Numbered from the stretch's first letter, positions 1-8,878 are shown. The stretch is DNA of 64,000 nt from Pseudarthrobacter psychrotolerans (GCF_009911795.1 NZ_CP047898.1:806001-870000); one strand, 5' to 3'. Notes: generated from the letters alone by a model not told the origin. Made by a program: numbers and translations.

Positions 1-248
1 ATGCCACCGAGCGGCCGGGCGATGAAGCCCACGGCAAATGTTGCAAAGGCGGCCAGGGTGCCGATGGCCGGGGAGGCATCGGGGAAGAACAGCTTTCCCA
101 AAACCAGGGCCGACGCGGTGCCGTAAATATAGAAATCGAACCATTCAATCGTCGTGCCCACGAAGGCGGCCATGCCAGCCCTGCGTCCTTGCTTCGGGTC
201 GATGCCGGCTCCCTTGCCCGCCTGGATGGTAGTTGCTACGTCACTCAT
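1..248 (-). CDS. MFS transporter, metabolite:H+ symporter (MHS) type, N-terminal part only
   Basis: Only the first 82 residues lie in the window; the gene runs off the left edge. The start is ATG at 248 with GGAG a few bases upstream. The fragment shows a short cytoplasmic N-terminus, then the signature [17 protein letters not shown] that begins helix 1 of MHS-family proton symporters (ShiA, ProP, KgtP, PcaT relatives), then a second helix ending at RPLGG. Function is proton-coupled uptake of an organic acid or similar metabolite at the cytoplasmic membrane; the substrate cannot be read from this part. It diverges from a LysR regulator at 435 with a 186-bp shared spacer, which suggests that regulator controls it. 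Confidence 0.85.
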   Translation of the reverse strand, partial: MSDVATTIQAGKGAGIDPKQGRRAGMAAFVGTTIEWFDFYIYGTASALVLGKLFFPDASPAIGTLAAFATFAVGFIARPLGG

Positions 249-344
249 TGCTTCTCCTTCGAAGGGTGGGCGCCCCGCACTCCAAAGGGTGGGACGCTCA
301 CTCGCCAGTGTGCTGGGCATCACTCTTCCACCTTTGATACTTGG

Positions 345-355
345 TGTCTAAGACA
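345..355. promoter_or_regulatory. Palindrome TGTCTAAGACA between divergent MHS transporter and LysR gene
   Basis: An 11-bp odd palindrome (TGTCT-A-AGACA) lies 80 bp before the LysR start and 97 bp before the transporter start, roughly midway in the divergent spacer. LysR-type regulators usually bind interrupted dyads in such spacers, so this is a candidate operator. This is inference from position and symmetry only. Confidence 0.35.
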
Positions 356-434
356 TAGTTAGTTGCACATTGATTCCAGAAACCACATAATCGGTGGGTA
401 GTGCCGTATTCGACTCACTGGAAGCGAGAGGGAC

Positions 435-1319
435 ATGGAGTTTCGGCAATTTGAGGCATTTCTGGCCGTGGCGGAAGAGCTTCACTTCGCGCGAGCAGCC
501 GAGAAGCTCCATGTTGCCCAACCCGCGTTGAGCAAGATAATCAGAACCCTCGAGCGCGAGCTGGGAACCGAGCTGTTCGAACGAACCACCCGAAAGGTCC
601 GCTTGACCCCCTCGGGAGAAGCCCTCCTGGAACCGGCCAAGGCAATTAGCGTCCATATCAACGGCGTCAAGCGAATCGCCAGGGCTGCACAGCAGGGCGA
701 GATCGGCAGCGTCACAGTAGGGTTCGCTGGAACCACCGGATACTCGACTCTTTCGATCCTTGCCAGGGAGGTGTCGCGAAAGCAGCCCGGCATCAGCCTG
801 GAGCTTCTGCCCCAGAACTACTCAGGCGAAGCGCTGTCGATGCTTCGGGACGGGACGATTGACCTGGCAGTCGTGAGTTCACCCGCCCCCGCAGGAATCT
901 CGACGCTCCTCGTACGGAACGAGACGCTTATGCTTGCAATACCCAGCGACCATCGATTGGCCCGCCAGGACCGGATCAGCGTTCAGGACCTCCGCGACCA
1001 GCGGTTTATCGCCTATCCGGCCTCGCACGGCTCCCGGGTGAGGGACGCCATGCTGTCCATCTGCGCAGCGGCCGGATTCGTGCCGCACATCGCACAGGAA
1101 GCTCCCGACCCCTACAGCCTGTTGGCCCTGGTGGGGGCCGATGTGGGCGTCGCGATTGTTGTTGCGTCATCCAAGCACATCCGGGTAGACGGCGTCACTT
1201 ATGTGCCACTTGCCGAAGCCACCATGGTGCTGCCCATCGCCCTGGCCTGGAGGGACTCGAACCCCTCGTTGGCCTTAAGCACGGTTGTTGACCTGGCAAG
1301 GAACGTATTTACTTCTTAG
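435..1319 (+). CDS. LysR-family transcriptional regulator
   Basis: 294 residues, the usual LTTR length. Residues 1-60 are the winged helix-turn-helix, with the classic FARAAEKLHVAQPALSKIIR recognition segment and LGTELFERTTRKVRLTPSG; residues about 90-290 form the periplasmic-binding-like effector domain. Start ATG at 435 is preceded by GAGAGGG at good spacing. It diverges from the MHS transporter at 248 and most likely regulates it in response to the transported compound. The stop is followed by a hairpin at 1331-1360. The N-terminal sequence resembles the BenM/CatR-like branch, but the effector is not predictable. Confidence 0.93.
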   Translation: MEFRQFEAFLAVAEELHFARAAEKLHVAQPALSKIIRTLERELGTELFERTTRKVRLTPSGEALLEPAKAISVHINGVKRIARAAQQGEIGSVTVGFAGTTGYSTLSILAREVSRKQPGISLELLPQNYSGEALSMLRDGTIDLAVVSSPAPAGISTLLVRNETLMLAIPSDHRLARQDRISVQDLRDQRFIAYPASHGSRVRDAMLSICAAAGFVPHIAQEAPDPYSLLALVGADVGVAIVVASSKHIRVDGVTYVPLAEATMVLPIALAWRDSNPSLALSTVVDLARNVFTS

Positions 1320-1330
1320 CCGGATCCGGC

Positions 1331-1360
1331 CGTGGTGCCCTGCTTCAGCGGGGCGCCACG
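1331..1360 (+). terminator. Terminator-like hairpin after LysR gene
   Basis: CGTGGTGCCC and GGGCGCCACG form a 10-bp stem with one G-U pair and a 10-base loop just after the LysR stop. No clear T tract follows. Confidence 0.45.
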
Positions 1361-1446
1361 CTTGTATCTGAATACGTCAGTTCAGTGCCGACCAGATGCC
1401 GCACAGGGGAACACTCGTAAGGGCAGCCAGGAACCAGGCGACGGTG

Positions 1447-1856
1447 CTACTGGGCGGCGAACTCGGTCGCCAGGGGTGCCAGGTCCACAGTGAACTGGTG
1501 CATCCCGCTGCCCACGTCGAAGGGTTCCCCGCCCGGCAGTTCCACGGTCGCGTCCGATCCCGTCGGCACCAGCACGTCAGCGGTCATGACACCCTGCTCG
1601 ATCCGCCAGGCAATGGACGCGAGCCCGTATGGCGTCAGGTGTGAGGCTTCGGCGAAAGTCAGTCCGCCACCCGGCTGGGGACGGAAACGGATGTGCCGGT
1701 GTCCAGGCGCTGCCGGTGCCAGGCCGGCCACCACACGGTGGAGCCAGTCGGCCACGGCACCCAGGGCGTAGTGGTTGAACGAAGTCATGGTGCCAGGGTT
1801 GACGGTGCCGTCCGGGCGCTGGCTGTCCCAGCGTCCCGGGTGGTGTGCGTTGATGC
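1447..1856 (-). pseudogene. Alpha-L-rhamnosidase (GH78-like) C-terminal remnant
   Basis: The minus strand encodes a segment with SFNHYALGAVADWLHRVVAG, the conserved loop of the (alpha/alpha)6 barrel of bacterial alpha-L-rhamnosidases, preceded by RWDSQRPDGTVNPGTMT and followed by the short C-terminal beta domain ending at 1447. An ATG at 1788 would give 113 residues, but the family is normally 850-1050 residues and this start lies inside a conserved motif. The homology extends upstream to about 1850, where it runs without a break into the 3' end of the antiporter gene. It is therefore a 3' remnant left after deletion of the rest of the gene, not a functional small protein. Confidence 0.7.
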
Positions 1857-3007
1857 TGACGGAGTGCGAGCAGCGGAAACAGGAGTACCGAGAGCATTCC
1901 TGCTCCGACCAGTGCGGCTGAGATTCCGCTTGAGAGAATCCCCTCGTCCCGGCCGATGGCTGTCACAGCTACGATAATCGGCAGTCCTGTTGCACCCAAC
2001 AGTACGATGGCCCGCTTGTCGGCAGGAGTGGATTTGGGGGGAGCGGCGAGCAACGACGGCAGGCCGCGGATGATGAGCAGGAGGAGCAGAAACAGGGGGA
2101 CCAGGGCGAGAGCAGCCGGGCTGGCGGTGAGCGCGCGTAGATCGAAGTCAATGCCGGTGTCGATAAAGAAGATCGGCACCAGGAATCCGAACGCGATGGC
2201 GTCGATTTTCGTGGCGATGACCGTCCGGTCTTCTTCGGGAGCGCGCGCGATGGCAACCTTCCAAAGGACCCCGGCGGCGAATGCACCCAGCAGCATGTCG
2301 AGTCCCAGCACCATGCTGAGCACAACGAGCACGGTGAGGATGAACATGATGGACCGGACCGCGAACTGGCCGCTGGTGTGAAGGGTCCTGGTGACCTGGG
2401 AGTGGAGCAGTGAGTGCCGTGCGCGCGAGGCTAGATAAATCGCCAGACCGGTCAGGAGAACAAACCCGAGAAGTACTGCTGTTGCCGGTCCTAACTGCCT
2501 GCCACTAAAGAACAGCGAGATCGCAACCAGAGGACCAAACTCCCCGGCAGCGCCCAGTGCGGTGACCGCGATACCGATCGGGGACTTCGATTCGCCGGCG
2601 TCGCGAAGGATAGGCAGCAGCGCGCCCAGAGCTGTGGAGCACAAGGCGACGCCGATGATCACGGCAGCCTCCGACGTGGGGGCAAGGACCAGGCCAGCGC
2701 CAATGCCTGCCGCCAGGGAAATGACCCAGCCAGCAGACGCACGGTTGGCGGGCCGGCCCCGGATTAACGCGAAATCAATCTCGTTGCCGGCAACGAAGAA
2801 GAGCATGGCCAACCCGAATTGGGCCAGCGTATCCGTGAACTCGGCCTGTTGGATCCACCCCAACAGGCTGGGACCGAGCATGATTCCGAGGACAATTTCA
2901 AACACCACGATCGGCACCTTGAACACCCGGTCAAGGAAGCGGGCCGCAAGGGGCGCTGCGATGGCCAGCAAAGCGATCAGAACCAATGACGTGGACAAGC
3001 CCTGCAT
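1577..3007 (-). CDS. Cation:proton antiporter (CPA2/KefB-type), 3' end fused to foreign sequence
   Basis: Membrane protein of the monovalent cation:proton antiporter-2 family. Start ATG at 3007 is chosen because GGAGG sits 9 bases upstream and the protein then begins with helix 1 (LSTSLVLIALLAIAAPLAAR). About 12 hydrophobic segments follow, with LFFVAGNEIDF as the family's conserved ion-binding region and a FFIDTGIDFDL segment typical of this group. Homologous sequence ends at about residue 385 (FPLLALRQ). The remaining ~90 residues, rich in Arg, Pro and His, are read out of frame through the rhamnosidase remnant to a stop at 1577. The core looks complete, so the protein could still work with a junk tail. 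Role: Na+ or K+/H+ exchange at the plasma membrane. Confidence 0.75.
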   Translation of the reverse strand: MQGLSTSLVLIALLAIAAPLAARFLDRVFKVPIVVFEIVLGIMLGPSLLGWIQQAEFTDTLAQFGLAMLFFVAGNEIDFALIRGRPANRASAGWVISLAAGIGAGLVLAPTSEAAVIIGVALCSTALGALLPILRDAGESKSPIGIAVTALGAAGEFGPLVAISLFFSGRQLGPATAVLLGFVLLTGLAIYLASRARHSLLHSQVTRTLHTSGQFAVRSIMFILTVLVVLSMVLGLDMLLGAFAAGVLWKVAIARAPEEDRTVIATKIDAIAFGFLVPIFFIDTGIDFDLRALTASPAALALVPLFLLLLLIIRGLPSLLAAPPKSTPADKRAIVLLGATGLPIIVAVTAIGRDEGILSSGISAALVGAGMLSVLLFPLLALRQHQRTPPGTLGQPAPGRHRQPWHHDFVQPLRPGCRGRLAPPCGGRPGTGSAWTPAHPFPSPAGWRTDFRRSLTPDAIRARVHCLADRAGCHDR

Positions 3008-3166
3008 CAGCGGTACCTCCGGTACCTCGGCTGCTTCGAGGAAAAGTACTTCAAAGCTACCGCCACCATTGGTGATGGCGCCATAACAGCCGACCTGTCG
3101 AGGGAACAGGGGGCGACGACCTTGTCGGCTCGGATGGGCCAATGAACCGGCGAACGAAAAACGACC

Positions 3167-3206
3167 TGGCTGCGGCCCGTCCTCCTCGAAGGACGGGCCG
3201 TAGCCA
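3167..3206 (-). terminator. Intrinsic terminator of the amino-acid permease gene
   Basis: Two 17-base arms (3167-3183 and 3190-3206) pair with a single mismatch around a 6-base loop. On the minus strand the stem is followed by GTCGTTTTTCG, giving a T tract. It lies 35 bp after the permease stop, so the direction is clear. Confidence 0.75.
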
Positions 3207-3240
3207 GAGTTCTCACATCAGGGACGGAACGCGAGCCTGC

Positions 3241-4653
3241 CTACTGGGCGCGGATGAGGACGGACGCGCCTTCGGGGTCGCTGACGTCGTTGTGGTTGTG
3301 TGGGCTGAGGTTCTTCCGGTATCGCCACACGCCAATGCCGACGACGACGGCGGCAAGTGCGATGGAGAGCAGCAGCGATTCGCGGGTTGCGTCAAGGATC
3401 AGCATGCCGATCAATAGGGCGACGATGCTCGCGATTGCGACCCAGGTCAGGTACGGGAAGAGCCACATCTTCATGGCGAGGTCCTTGGCGGCTGCACCCA
3501 TGCGGCGGCGCAGGATCAGCTGGGACGTGGCGATGACCAGCCACACGAATAGTGCGATAGCGCCGGAGGTGTTGACCAGGAAGAGAAATACCGTGTCCGG
3601 GGCAACAAAGTTCAGTCCCACCGTGACGAAGCCGACCACAGTGGAAGACAGTACGGCGGCAGCAGGAACGCCGCGCTTGGAGATCTTGGTCCAGGACTTC
3701 GGGGCGTCTCCTCGCTGGGAGAGGGAGAACAACATGCGGCTTGCAGTGTAGAGGCCGGAATTCAGGCATGACAGGACCGACGTCAGTACGACGATGTCCA
3801 TGATGGTTCCCGCACCCGGGATGCCGAACAGCTCAATGACGGCCACATACGGGCTCTTGGCCACACTGGCGGAGTTCCAGGGCAGCAGGGTTACAACGAT
3901 GGCGATGGAGCCGATGTAGAAGATCAGGATGCGCCATACGGTGGACTTGACGGCCTTCTTGACCGCGTCAACGGGATTCTCGGACTCGCCGGCGGCGATC
4001 GTGGCGATCTCGGCACCGAAGAAGGAGAACACCACTACGAGGATGCCGGCCAGCACGGCGCCAGGACCGTTCGGGAAGAACCCGCCGTTCTCGAGCAGGT
4101 TGCTGACTCCCGGGGCAGGAACACCCGGGACAAGGCCGAGGATGGCGGCGATACCGAACAGCAGGAAAAGCACGATGGCTGCCACTTTGATGGACGCAAA
4201 CCAAAACTCGAACTCACCGTAGGACTTCACGGAGCCAAGGTTGGTCAGAGTCAGAAGCACCATGAGGAGCAGCGCCCACACCCATTGGTCGATGCCGGGC
4301 ACCCATCGGTGCATAATGGCAGCGCCGGCAGTCGCCTCGATTCCGAGGACGATGATCCAGAACCAGGCATAAAGCCAGCCGATGCTGAAACCCGCCCAGC
4401 GCCCCAGCGCTTTGTCGGCGTACGTGGAAAAGGATCCGGTTTCCGGGTTGGCCGCGGCCATTTCGCCGAGCATCCGCATGACCAGGATGACCACGAGCCC
4501 GGCCGCCGCGTACGCCAGGAGGATGCCGGGGCCCGCTTGCTGAATCGCTGCTCCTGAGCCGACGAACAGCCCGGCGCCAATGACGCCGGCGATGGCGATC
4601 ATGGAGAGGTGCCGCGGCTTGAGTGTTTTTGACAGCTGTGTGTCCGTGTGCAT
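3241..4653 (-). CDS. Amino acid permease (APC superfamily, GabP/AAT type)
   Basis: 470 residues from ATG at 4653. An upstream in-frame start at 4773 exists, but the extra 40 residues lack any family similarity. The start MHTDTQLSKTLKPRHLSMIA leads into helix 1 with the consensus GVIGAGLFVGSG and helix 2 GPGILLAYAAAGL, the signature of the amino acid transporter (AAT) family (GabP, AroP, CycA). Twelve membrane segments are visible, including FFGAEIATIAAGES in helix 6, the substrate-binding region. GABA permease-like is the closest impression, but substrate is inferred. It acts as a proton-driven importer. It stands alone with its own terminator. Confidence 0.88.
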   Translation of the reverse strand: MHTDTQLSKTLKPRHLSMIAIAGVIGAGLFVGSGAAIQQAGPGILLAYAAAGLVVILVMRMLGEMAAANPETGSFSTYADKALGRWAGFSIGWLYAWFWIIVLGIEATAGAAIMHRWVPGIDQWVWALLLMVLLTLTNLGSVKSYGEFEFWFASIKVAAIVLFLLFGIAAILGLVPGVPAPGVSNLLENGGFFPNGPGAVLAGILVVVFSFFGAEIATIAAGESENPVDAVKKAVKSTVWRILIFYIGSIAIVVTLLPWNSASVAKSPYVAVIELFGIPGAGTIMDIVVLTSVLSCLNSGLYTASRMLFSLSQRGDAPKSWTKISKRGVPAAAVLSSTVVGFVTVGLNFVAPDTVFLFLVNTSGAIALFVWLVIATSQLILRRRMGAAAKDLAMKMWLFPYLTWVAIASIVALLIGMLILDATRESLLLSIALAAVVVGIGVWRYRKNLSPHNHNDVSDPEGASVLIRAQ

Positions 4654-4848
4654 AGTGAGAAGCTTTCGATTGGCGGAACTGGTACGTTCGGCGCTGAACA
4701 GGATGTGAGTTGTGCCACATCCCCTATTGAAGGTAGTCGCCTCTCGCGGAAGCGGCATTGGTCGTTTGCCCAACCACGCGCCGCTGGGAATGTGCGGTTG
4801 CGGAATTCGTTACATAAGACCGCCCTGCAGTATTCCATAGGTAAACAA

Positions 4849-5060
4849 TCAAGCATCAATGGTCTTCCGGCTGGATGCAGGGCCCGGGCGCTCCTTGACG
4901 GCCCAGGGGTCGTAGTCGGCGTTGAGCTGTTCTGTTCCTGTGGCGGGCGCTCCGCCTCGGGGACGTGCTGCTCGGGGACGTGCTGCAGGTTCACCTGCAC
5001 CCTGTGCCAGAGCGAGCTCGATCCGCGCATTCCGTCGACGAGCACATCGGAAGCCATGGA
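4849..5060 (-). pseudogene. Unidentified C-terminal coding remnant
   Basis: A minus-strand frame ends ATGTEQLNADYDPWAVKERP plus 11 further residues and a TGA at 4849-4851. The composition (acidic/aromatic DYDPW, balanced charge) looks like the tail of a real protein. Upstream it dissolves into Arg-rich low-complexity codons, and no start with a ribosome site is present. I cannot name the family. Confidence 0.3.
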
Positions 5061-5091
5061 CTGCCCGCTTGTTGGCTCAAGACGGGACCAA

Positions 5092-5205
5092 TCAACCAGC
5101 GGTTCTGACCGGTGCCATCACCCGCTCCGCGTCACGGTCAGGATTCACCAAGATCATGGCCAGGATTGCGCCGAGAACCGCAACGATCCCGAATGATTGG
5201 AAGGA
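5092..5205 (-). pseudogene. MFS transporter C-terminal remnant
   Basis: The minus strand reads, after a stop codon at 5206-5208, SFQSFGIVAVLGAILAMILV then NPDRDAERVMAPVRTAG and a stop. This is one hydrophobic helix followed by a short charged tail, exactly how helix 12 and the C-terminus of many MFS transporters look. There is no start and no other helix. It is best read as the last 37 residues of a deleted transporter gene. Confidence 0.45.
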
Positions 5206-5449
5206 TTATGCATCACGATGCGGCCGTCCCGCGTGGGGACCCGCGGGACTGCGTGAGGCACTTCGCCTGTTCATAGTTGGAATGGCACCGTGTGACATGA
5301 TGTGGCAGAGAATTTCCAAGACAGTCAGGCACGACGCCGGGGCACTGTTTCCCCGTCCCTGCATTGCCCGCCTCTGGCTTGGGTCCCAGGAAGCGCCCCA
5401 CTGTCTTTGCCTCTGAGGAAGGCGAAGAACACAACTTAGAGGAGCCGAG

Positions 5450-6655
5450 ATGGATTCTGCAGTGAACCAGCCCCTGACTATCGCCAACGCCCTGGTCTTC
5501 GACGGCACCTCGCCGGAGCTTCGTAAGGCGTCCATTGTCTTCCGCGACGGGCTTGTTGCGGCGGTGGGTGATGTGGCTCCGGAAGGGCAGGTGGTGGACG
5601 CCGGGGGCAAGGTGGTGGTGCCCGGGCTGATCGACGCGCACTTCCATGCGTATGCCGTCGGGCTGGGAGGCCTGGATGTGGAACGGTGCCCGCTGAGCTA
5701 TTCCGCGCTGGTGGGTGCCAAGCGGCTGGGTTTGGCGGTGCGGCGGGGTTTCACCACCGTCCGCGACGTAGCCGGCGGCGACCGGGGCCTCGCGCGGGCT
5801 ATTGAGGACGGTCTTATTGCCTCCCCGCGCTACTACTACACGGGTGCTGCCTTCAGCCAGACGGGCGGGCATGGCGACCCGCGCTCGGCCGACGTCGACA
5901 TCTGTTTCAGCCATGGTCACATGTGCGCCGTAGTGGACGGGTCCGACAATCTGCGCCGGGCCGTTCGGGAGCGATTCCGCACGGGCAGCCACGCGATCAA
6001 GATCATGGCCTCCGGTGGCGTGGTTTCCCTGACCGATCCGATCCGGCTTCCCCAGTATTCCGCCGAGGAAATCCGTGCAGTGGTGGACGAGGCGGTGAGG
6101 CGCCGAAGCTACGTGGCGGCACACGCGTATTCGCCGGAGGCCATCCGGCACTCGGTGGAGAACGGTGTCCGCTCCATTGAGCATGGAAACCTGCTTGACC
6201 AGCCCACCGCCGCGCTCATGGCTGAGCATGGCGCGTTCCTCGTGCCAACGTTGGCCGCCTATGATGCCATGAACCGGCGTGGCGAGTCCCTGGGCCTGAA
6301 CCCCGTATCCCAGGCTAAGAATGCTGAGGTGCTCTCGGCCGGAAAGGTGGCCATCGGATTGGCACTGCAGGCTGGCGTCAAGGTCGGCTTTGGCTCGGAC
6401 CTGATGGGCGATCTGGAAGATGACCAGCTGGTGGGCGTACGCCTGCAGATCGAGGCTGCCGGCGTCCTCGAAACCCTGCGGTCGATGACGTCCGTCAACG
6501 CCGAGCTGCTGCAGAACCCGGACATCGGCCGCATCAGTGCCGGCGCTGCGGGCGACGCCGTACTGCTGGACGGCAATCCCTTTGAGGACGCTTCGGTGCT
6601 GTGGGATGAAGCGAGGCCACGGCTGGTCATCCAGCGCGGCCGCGCAATGGCCTAA
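5450..6655 (+). CDS. Amidohydrolase (prolidase/imidazolonepropionase-like)
   Basis: 401 residues of the metal-dependent amidohydrolase superfamily. Visible ligands are the DAHFH motif near residue 64, a Lys in KIMASGG near 185, His in VAAHAYS, His in SIEHGN and the Asp of GFGSDLMG, the full set for a binuclear TIM-barrel hydrolase. The flanking beta domain is made by both termini (TIANALVFDG and AAGDAVLLDGNP). Start ATG at 5450 has GAGGAG 7 bases upstream. Closest group is the Xaa-Pro dipeptidase-like amidohydrolases. It is followed after 57 bp by a PLP-dependent amino-acid lyase on the same strand, suggesting release and further breakdown of an amino acid derivative; the substrate is not known. 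Confidence 0.88.
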   Translation: MDSAVNQPLTIANALVFDGTSPELRKASIVFRDGLVAAVGDVAPEGQVVDAGGKVVVPGLIDAHFHAYAVGLGGLDVERCPLSYSALVGAKRLGLAVRRGFTTVRDVAGGDRGLARAIEDGLIASPRYYYTGAAFSQTGGHGDPRSADVDICFSHGHMCAVVDGSDNLRRAVRERFRTGSHAIKIMASGGVVSLTDPIRLPQYSAEEIRAVVDEAVRRRSYVAAHAYSPEAIRHSVENGVRSIEHGNLLDQPTAALMAEHGAFLVPTLAAYDAMNRRGESLGLNPVSQAKNAEVLSAGKVAIGLALQAGVKVGFGSDLMGDLEDDQLVGVRLQIEAAGVLETLRSMTSVNAELLQNPDIGRISAGAAGDAVLLDGNPFEDASVLWDEARPRLVIQRGRAMA

Positions 6656-6712
6656 GCCTGCGGCAATATCCAGGTGTTTGGCGCGAAATCCTGAACGCCT
6701 GCCGGTATAAAG

Positions 6713-7924
6713 TTGCTGAATGGAAAGAACGCGGATCCCCGGGCCATGCCGGATCGTTATCGGCCGATGGAGGTGAAGGTCCTCCCGTATCCTCACCTCC
6801 GGCTTGACCGGGAGGCACTCGATAGCAACATCGCAGTCATGGCAGCTTGGTGTGAGAGCCGGAATGTGGTGCTGGCCCCACACGTCAAGACGACCATGTC
6901 GGCCCCGATTGTCAGGCGCCAGGCGGACGCGGGCGCCCAAGGGGTCACCGTTGCCACCGTTGACCAGGCCGGCATCCTTCTGGGCTGGGGCTACCGCAAC
7001 ATCCTGATTGCCAACCAGGTGGTTGACCGCCAGGGGCTCAACCGAATCCACTCGTGGCTCACCGAGGACCCGACACTGCAGATCCGCATTTTCGTGGATT
7101 CCAAGGAAGGATCCGCCGCAGCCGCCAGCGTCTTTGACGGTTCGTCCGTTGCCCTGGATGTCCTCCTGGACGTCGGCGCCCCTGGGGGCCGGACCGGTCT
7201 AAGGACCCTCCGGGAGGCCCGCTCGCTTGCCGAACTCGTCGGCTCGACAGAAGGACTCCGCCTCGTCGGCGTCGCCGGCTACGAAGGCGTGGTCGCCAAC
7301 AGCCGCGAGGAAGTGATCGTGTCCGCCGTTGATGATCACTGCCGCAATGTACGGGACGTTTTCCTCGCCGTGGCGGACTTATACGAGACGCCTGCTCCGG
7401 TCTTCTCCATGGGCGGTTCTGCGTTCCCCGACCGCGTTATCGAATTCCTTCCCACCGACTCCGACGTGCCGGGCACCGTCCGGCTGTTGCGCTCGGGCTG
7501 CTACGTCACACACGACCACGGCACCTACGCTCAGGTCAGCCCCGTTCCTGGGCTGATTCCTGCTCTCGCAGTCCGGGCGGTGGTGCTGTCGGCCCCGGAG
7601 GACGGGATGGTCATTGCCGGTGCGGGCAAACGGGAGCTGCCTTACGACGCCGGCCTGCCAACACTCTTATCCGTTAGGACCGCGGACGGCACCGGAAAGC
7701 CGGACGCGACGGGCCGCATCGAAAAGCTCTTCGACCACCATGCCGTCCTGACCGGCGCCACGGGAATAGACGTCACCGATATTGTCGAATTCGGTATCTC
7801 TCATCCCTGCTCCGCGTTCGATCGGTGGCACGAATACATCGTCACCGACAGCACCGGCGAGACGGATGTGTGGCACACCAACTTTCATCGGGAATCGATA
7901 GAGGCAACCACAAGCGAGAAGTAG
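6713..7924 (+). CDS. D-threonine aldolase / D-serine dehydratase-like PLP enzyme
   Basis: Alanine-racemase-fold (type III) PLP protein. The PLP lysine is in LAPHVKTTMS near residue 59; the metal-binding pair typical of D-threonine aldolase and DSD1-type D-serine dehydratase is the His and Cys of EFGISHPCSAFDRW near the C-terminus. N-terminal barrel and C-terminal beta domain (from about 290) are both present and length (about 385-403) is normal. The start is uncertain: TTG at 6713 is the longest, while ATG at 6767 lies closer to the conserved YPHLRLDREAL segment. Probably co-transcribed with the amidohydrolase; acts on a D-configured beta-hydroxy amino acid. Confidence 0.85.
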   Translation: MLNGKNADPRAMPDRYRPMEVKVLPYPHLRLDREALDSNIAVMAAWCESRNVVLAPHVKTTMSAPIVRRQADAGAQGVTVATVDQAGILLGWGYRNILIANQVVDRQGLNRIHSWLTEDPTLQIRIFVDSKEGSAAAASVFDGSSVALDVLLDVGAPGGRTGLRTLREARSLAELVGSTEGLRLVGVAGYEGVVANSREEVIVSAVDDHCRNVRDVFLAVADLYETPAPVFSMGGSAFPDRVIEFLPTDSDVPGTVRLLRSGCYVTHDHGTYAQVSPVPGLIPALAVRAVVLSAPEDGMVIAGAGKRELPYDAGLPTLLSVRTADGTGKPDATGRIEKLFDHHAVLTGATGIDVTDIVEFGISHPCSAFDRWHEYIVTDSTGETDVWHTNFHRESIEATTSEK

Positions 7925-8308
7925 AGCCAGCTTCGGTTGCCGGAGTTCGGTTTCACGGTGAATCTGGATGGGCCTGCAAGCCAATTTCCGTGGTCTGGTG
8001 GGAGAACCCGCGGTTCAGTTTGTTCTTGGCCCCGTGTTCGACAGTGGCCGGGGTGCGTCGGGATAGCGTGCAGCGAGCCGGTTCGGTTGCGGCGTCCACC
8101 ATCTTCGGTCTGGTGCGGGGGAGCACCCTTTGAGCGCCGCTCACTGCACCAGCACCACCGGTAACAGCACAATTGCCAGAGTACGGCGGCGGGGTTACTC
8201 CGGCGTCGTACCCTGCTCTAAGGCGCCGATGCAGCCCGGCCGCAACCTCCGGATCAGTAGCATCGGGCCAGGACGACGACGTCCATAAAGCCAGCAAAGG
8301 GGTATTGA
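7925..8308. other. Intergenic region, nothing recognised
   Basis: 384 bp between the PLP enzyme and the adenylate kinase-like gene. Short frames exist on both strands, but none has a ribosome site, family motif or convincing codon use. It presumably carries the promoter of the kinase. Confidence 0.5.
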
Positions 8309-8878
8309 ATGACGAGAATGCTGATTATTGGTCCGCCCGGATCCGGCAAGGGAACGCAGGCGGAACGGATCTCCGAACGCCTCGGCGTCGTGGCGATCTC
8401 AACCGGAGACATCTTCCGCGCCAACGTCAAAGGCGGCACGCCGCTCGGTGTCGAGGCCCGGAAGTACATGGATAACGGAGACTTCGTGCCGGACAGCGTC
8501 ACGAATGAGATGGTGCGGAACCGCCTCAGCCAGGACGATGCCAAAGAGGGCTTCCTGCTGGACGGCTACCCTCGCACCGTGGCCCAGGTGGACTACCTCG
8601 ACGGAATCCTCGCTGCAGGCGAACAGAAGCTGGGCGTGGTCCTGCAATTGACGGCGGACGACGAGGAACTCGTCTCGCGCCTCCTGGGCCGGGCCCGGGA
8701 AACTGGCCGGAGCGACGACAACGAAAGCGTCATCCGACACCGTCTGGACCTGTACCACCAGCAGACGGAGGCCGTGGTGGCCAAGTACGCAGGCCGCGGG
8801 ATCCTCACCAAGGTCGACGGGTTGGGGGGATCGGGGACGTCACGGACAGGGTCCTTGGCAGCATCAGCGACCTGTTGA
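8309..8878 (+). CDS. adk: Adenylate kinase paralogue, C-terminus shifted by a one-base loss
   Basis: P-loop GPPGSGKGTQAERI at residues 7-20, AMP-site STGDIFRANV, the LLDGYPRT motif, and the short-LID form RARETGRSDDNESVIRHRLD give a clear adenylate kinase (ATP + AMP to 2 ADP). From residue about 171 the frame is wrong. After the six-G run at 8824-8829 the frame that fits the family (IGDVTDRVLGSISDLL, stop at 8901) needs one more base, which would give 197 residues. As written, the last ~18 residues are nonsense. The housekeeping adk normally lies in the ribosomal protein operon, so this single-gene locus is likely a second copy. Start ATG at 8309 follows a weak AAAGGGG. Confidence 0.85.
   Translation: MTRMLIIGPPGSGKGTQAERISERLGVVAISTGDIFRANVKGGTPLGVEARKYMDNGDFVPDSVTNEMVRNRLSQDDAKEGFLLDGYPRTVAQVDYLDGILAAGEQKLGVVLQLTADDEELVSRLLGRARETGRSDDNESVIRHRLDLYHQQTEAVVAKYAGRGILTKVDGLGGSGTSRTGSLAASATC

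Larger units (their letters stand above)
4654..5449. other. Intergenic decay zone without intact genes
   Basis: 796 bp between permease and amidohydrolase. It holds the permease promoter region, two minus-strand reading-frame remnants listed separately, and from about 5210 to 5449 no coding signal that I can recognise, presumably including the amidohydrolase promoter. A small direct repeat (CGGGGACGTGCTG, twice at 4962-4986) gives repeated Ala-Ala-Arg-Pro-Arg codons in the remnant on the minus strand. Confidence 0.5.

Noticed and set aside
5213..7051. 612-codon open frame on the minus strand opposite the amidohydrolase and PLP enzyme
   Set aside because: It is the antisense shadow of two well-supported genes, has Arg/His/Gln-rich composition and no family motifs. 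Long antisense frames are expected at this GC content.
7953..8297. Possible transposase remnant between PLP enzyme and adenylate kinase
   Set aside because: The 114-codon minus frame has no catalytic motif, terminal repeats or ribosome site.
8824..8829. Programmed ribosomal frameshifting in the adenylate kinase gene
   Set aside because: Several unrelated genes show the same one-base loss in G/C runs; no conserved slippery-site context or function in this family supports programming.
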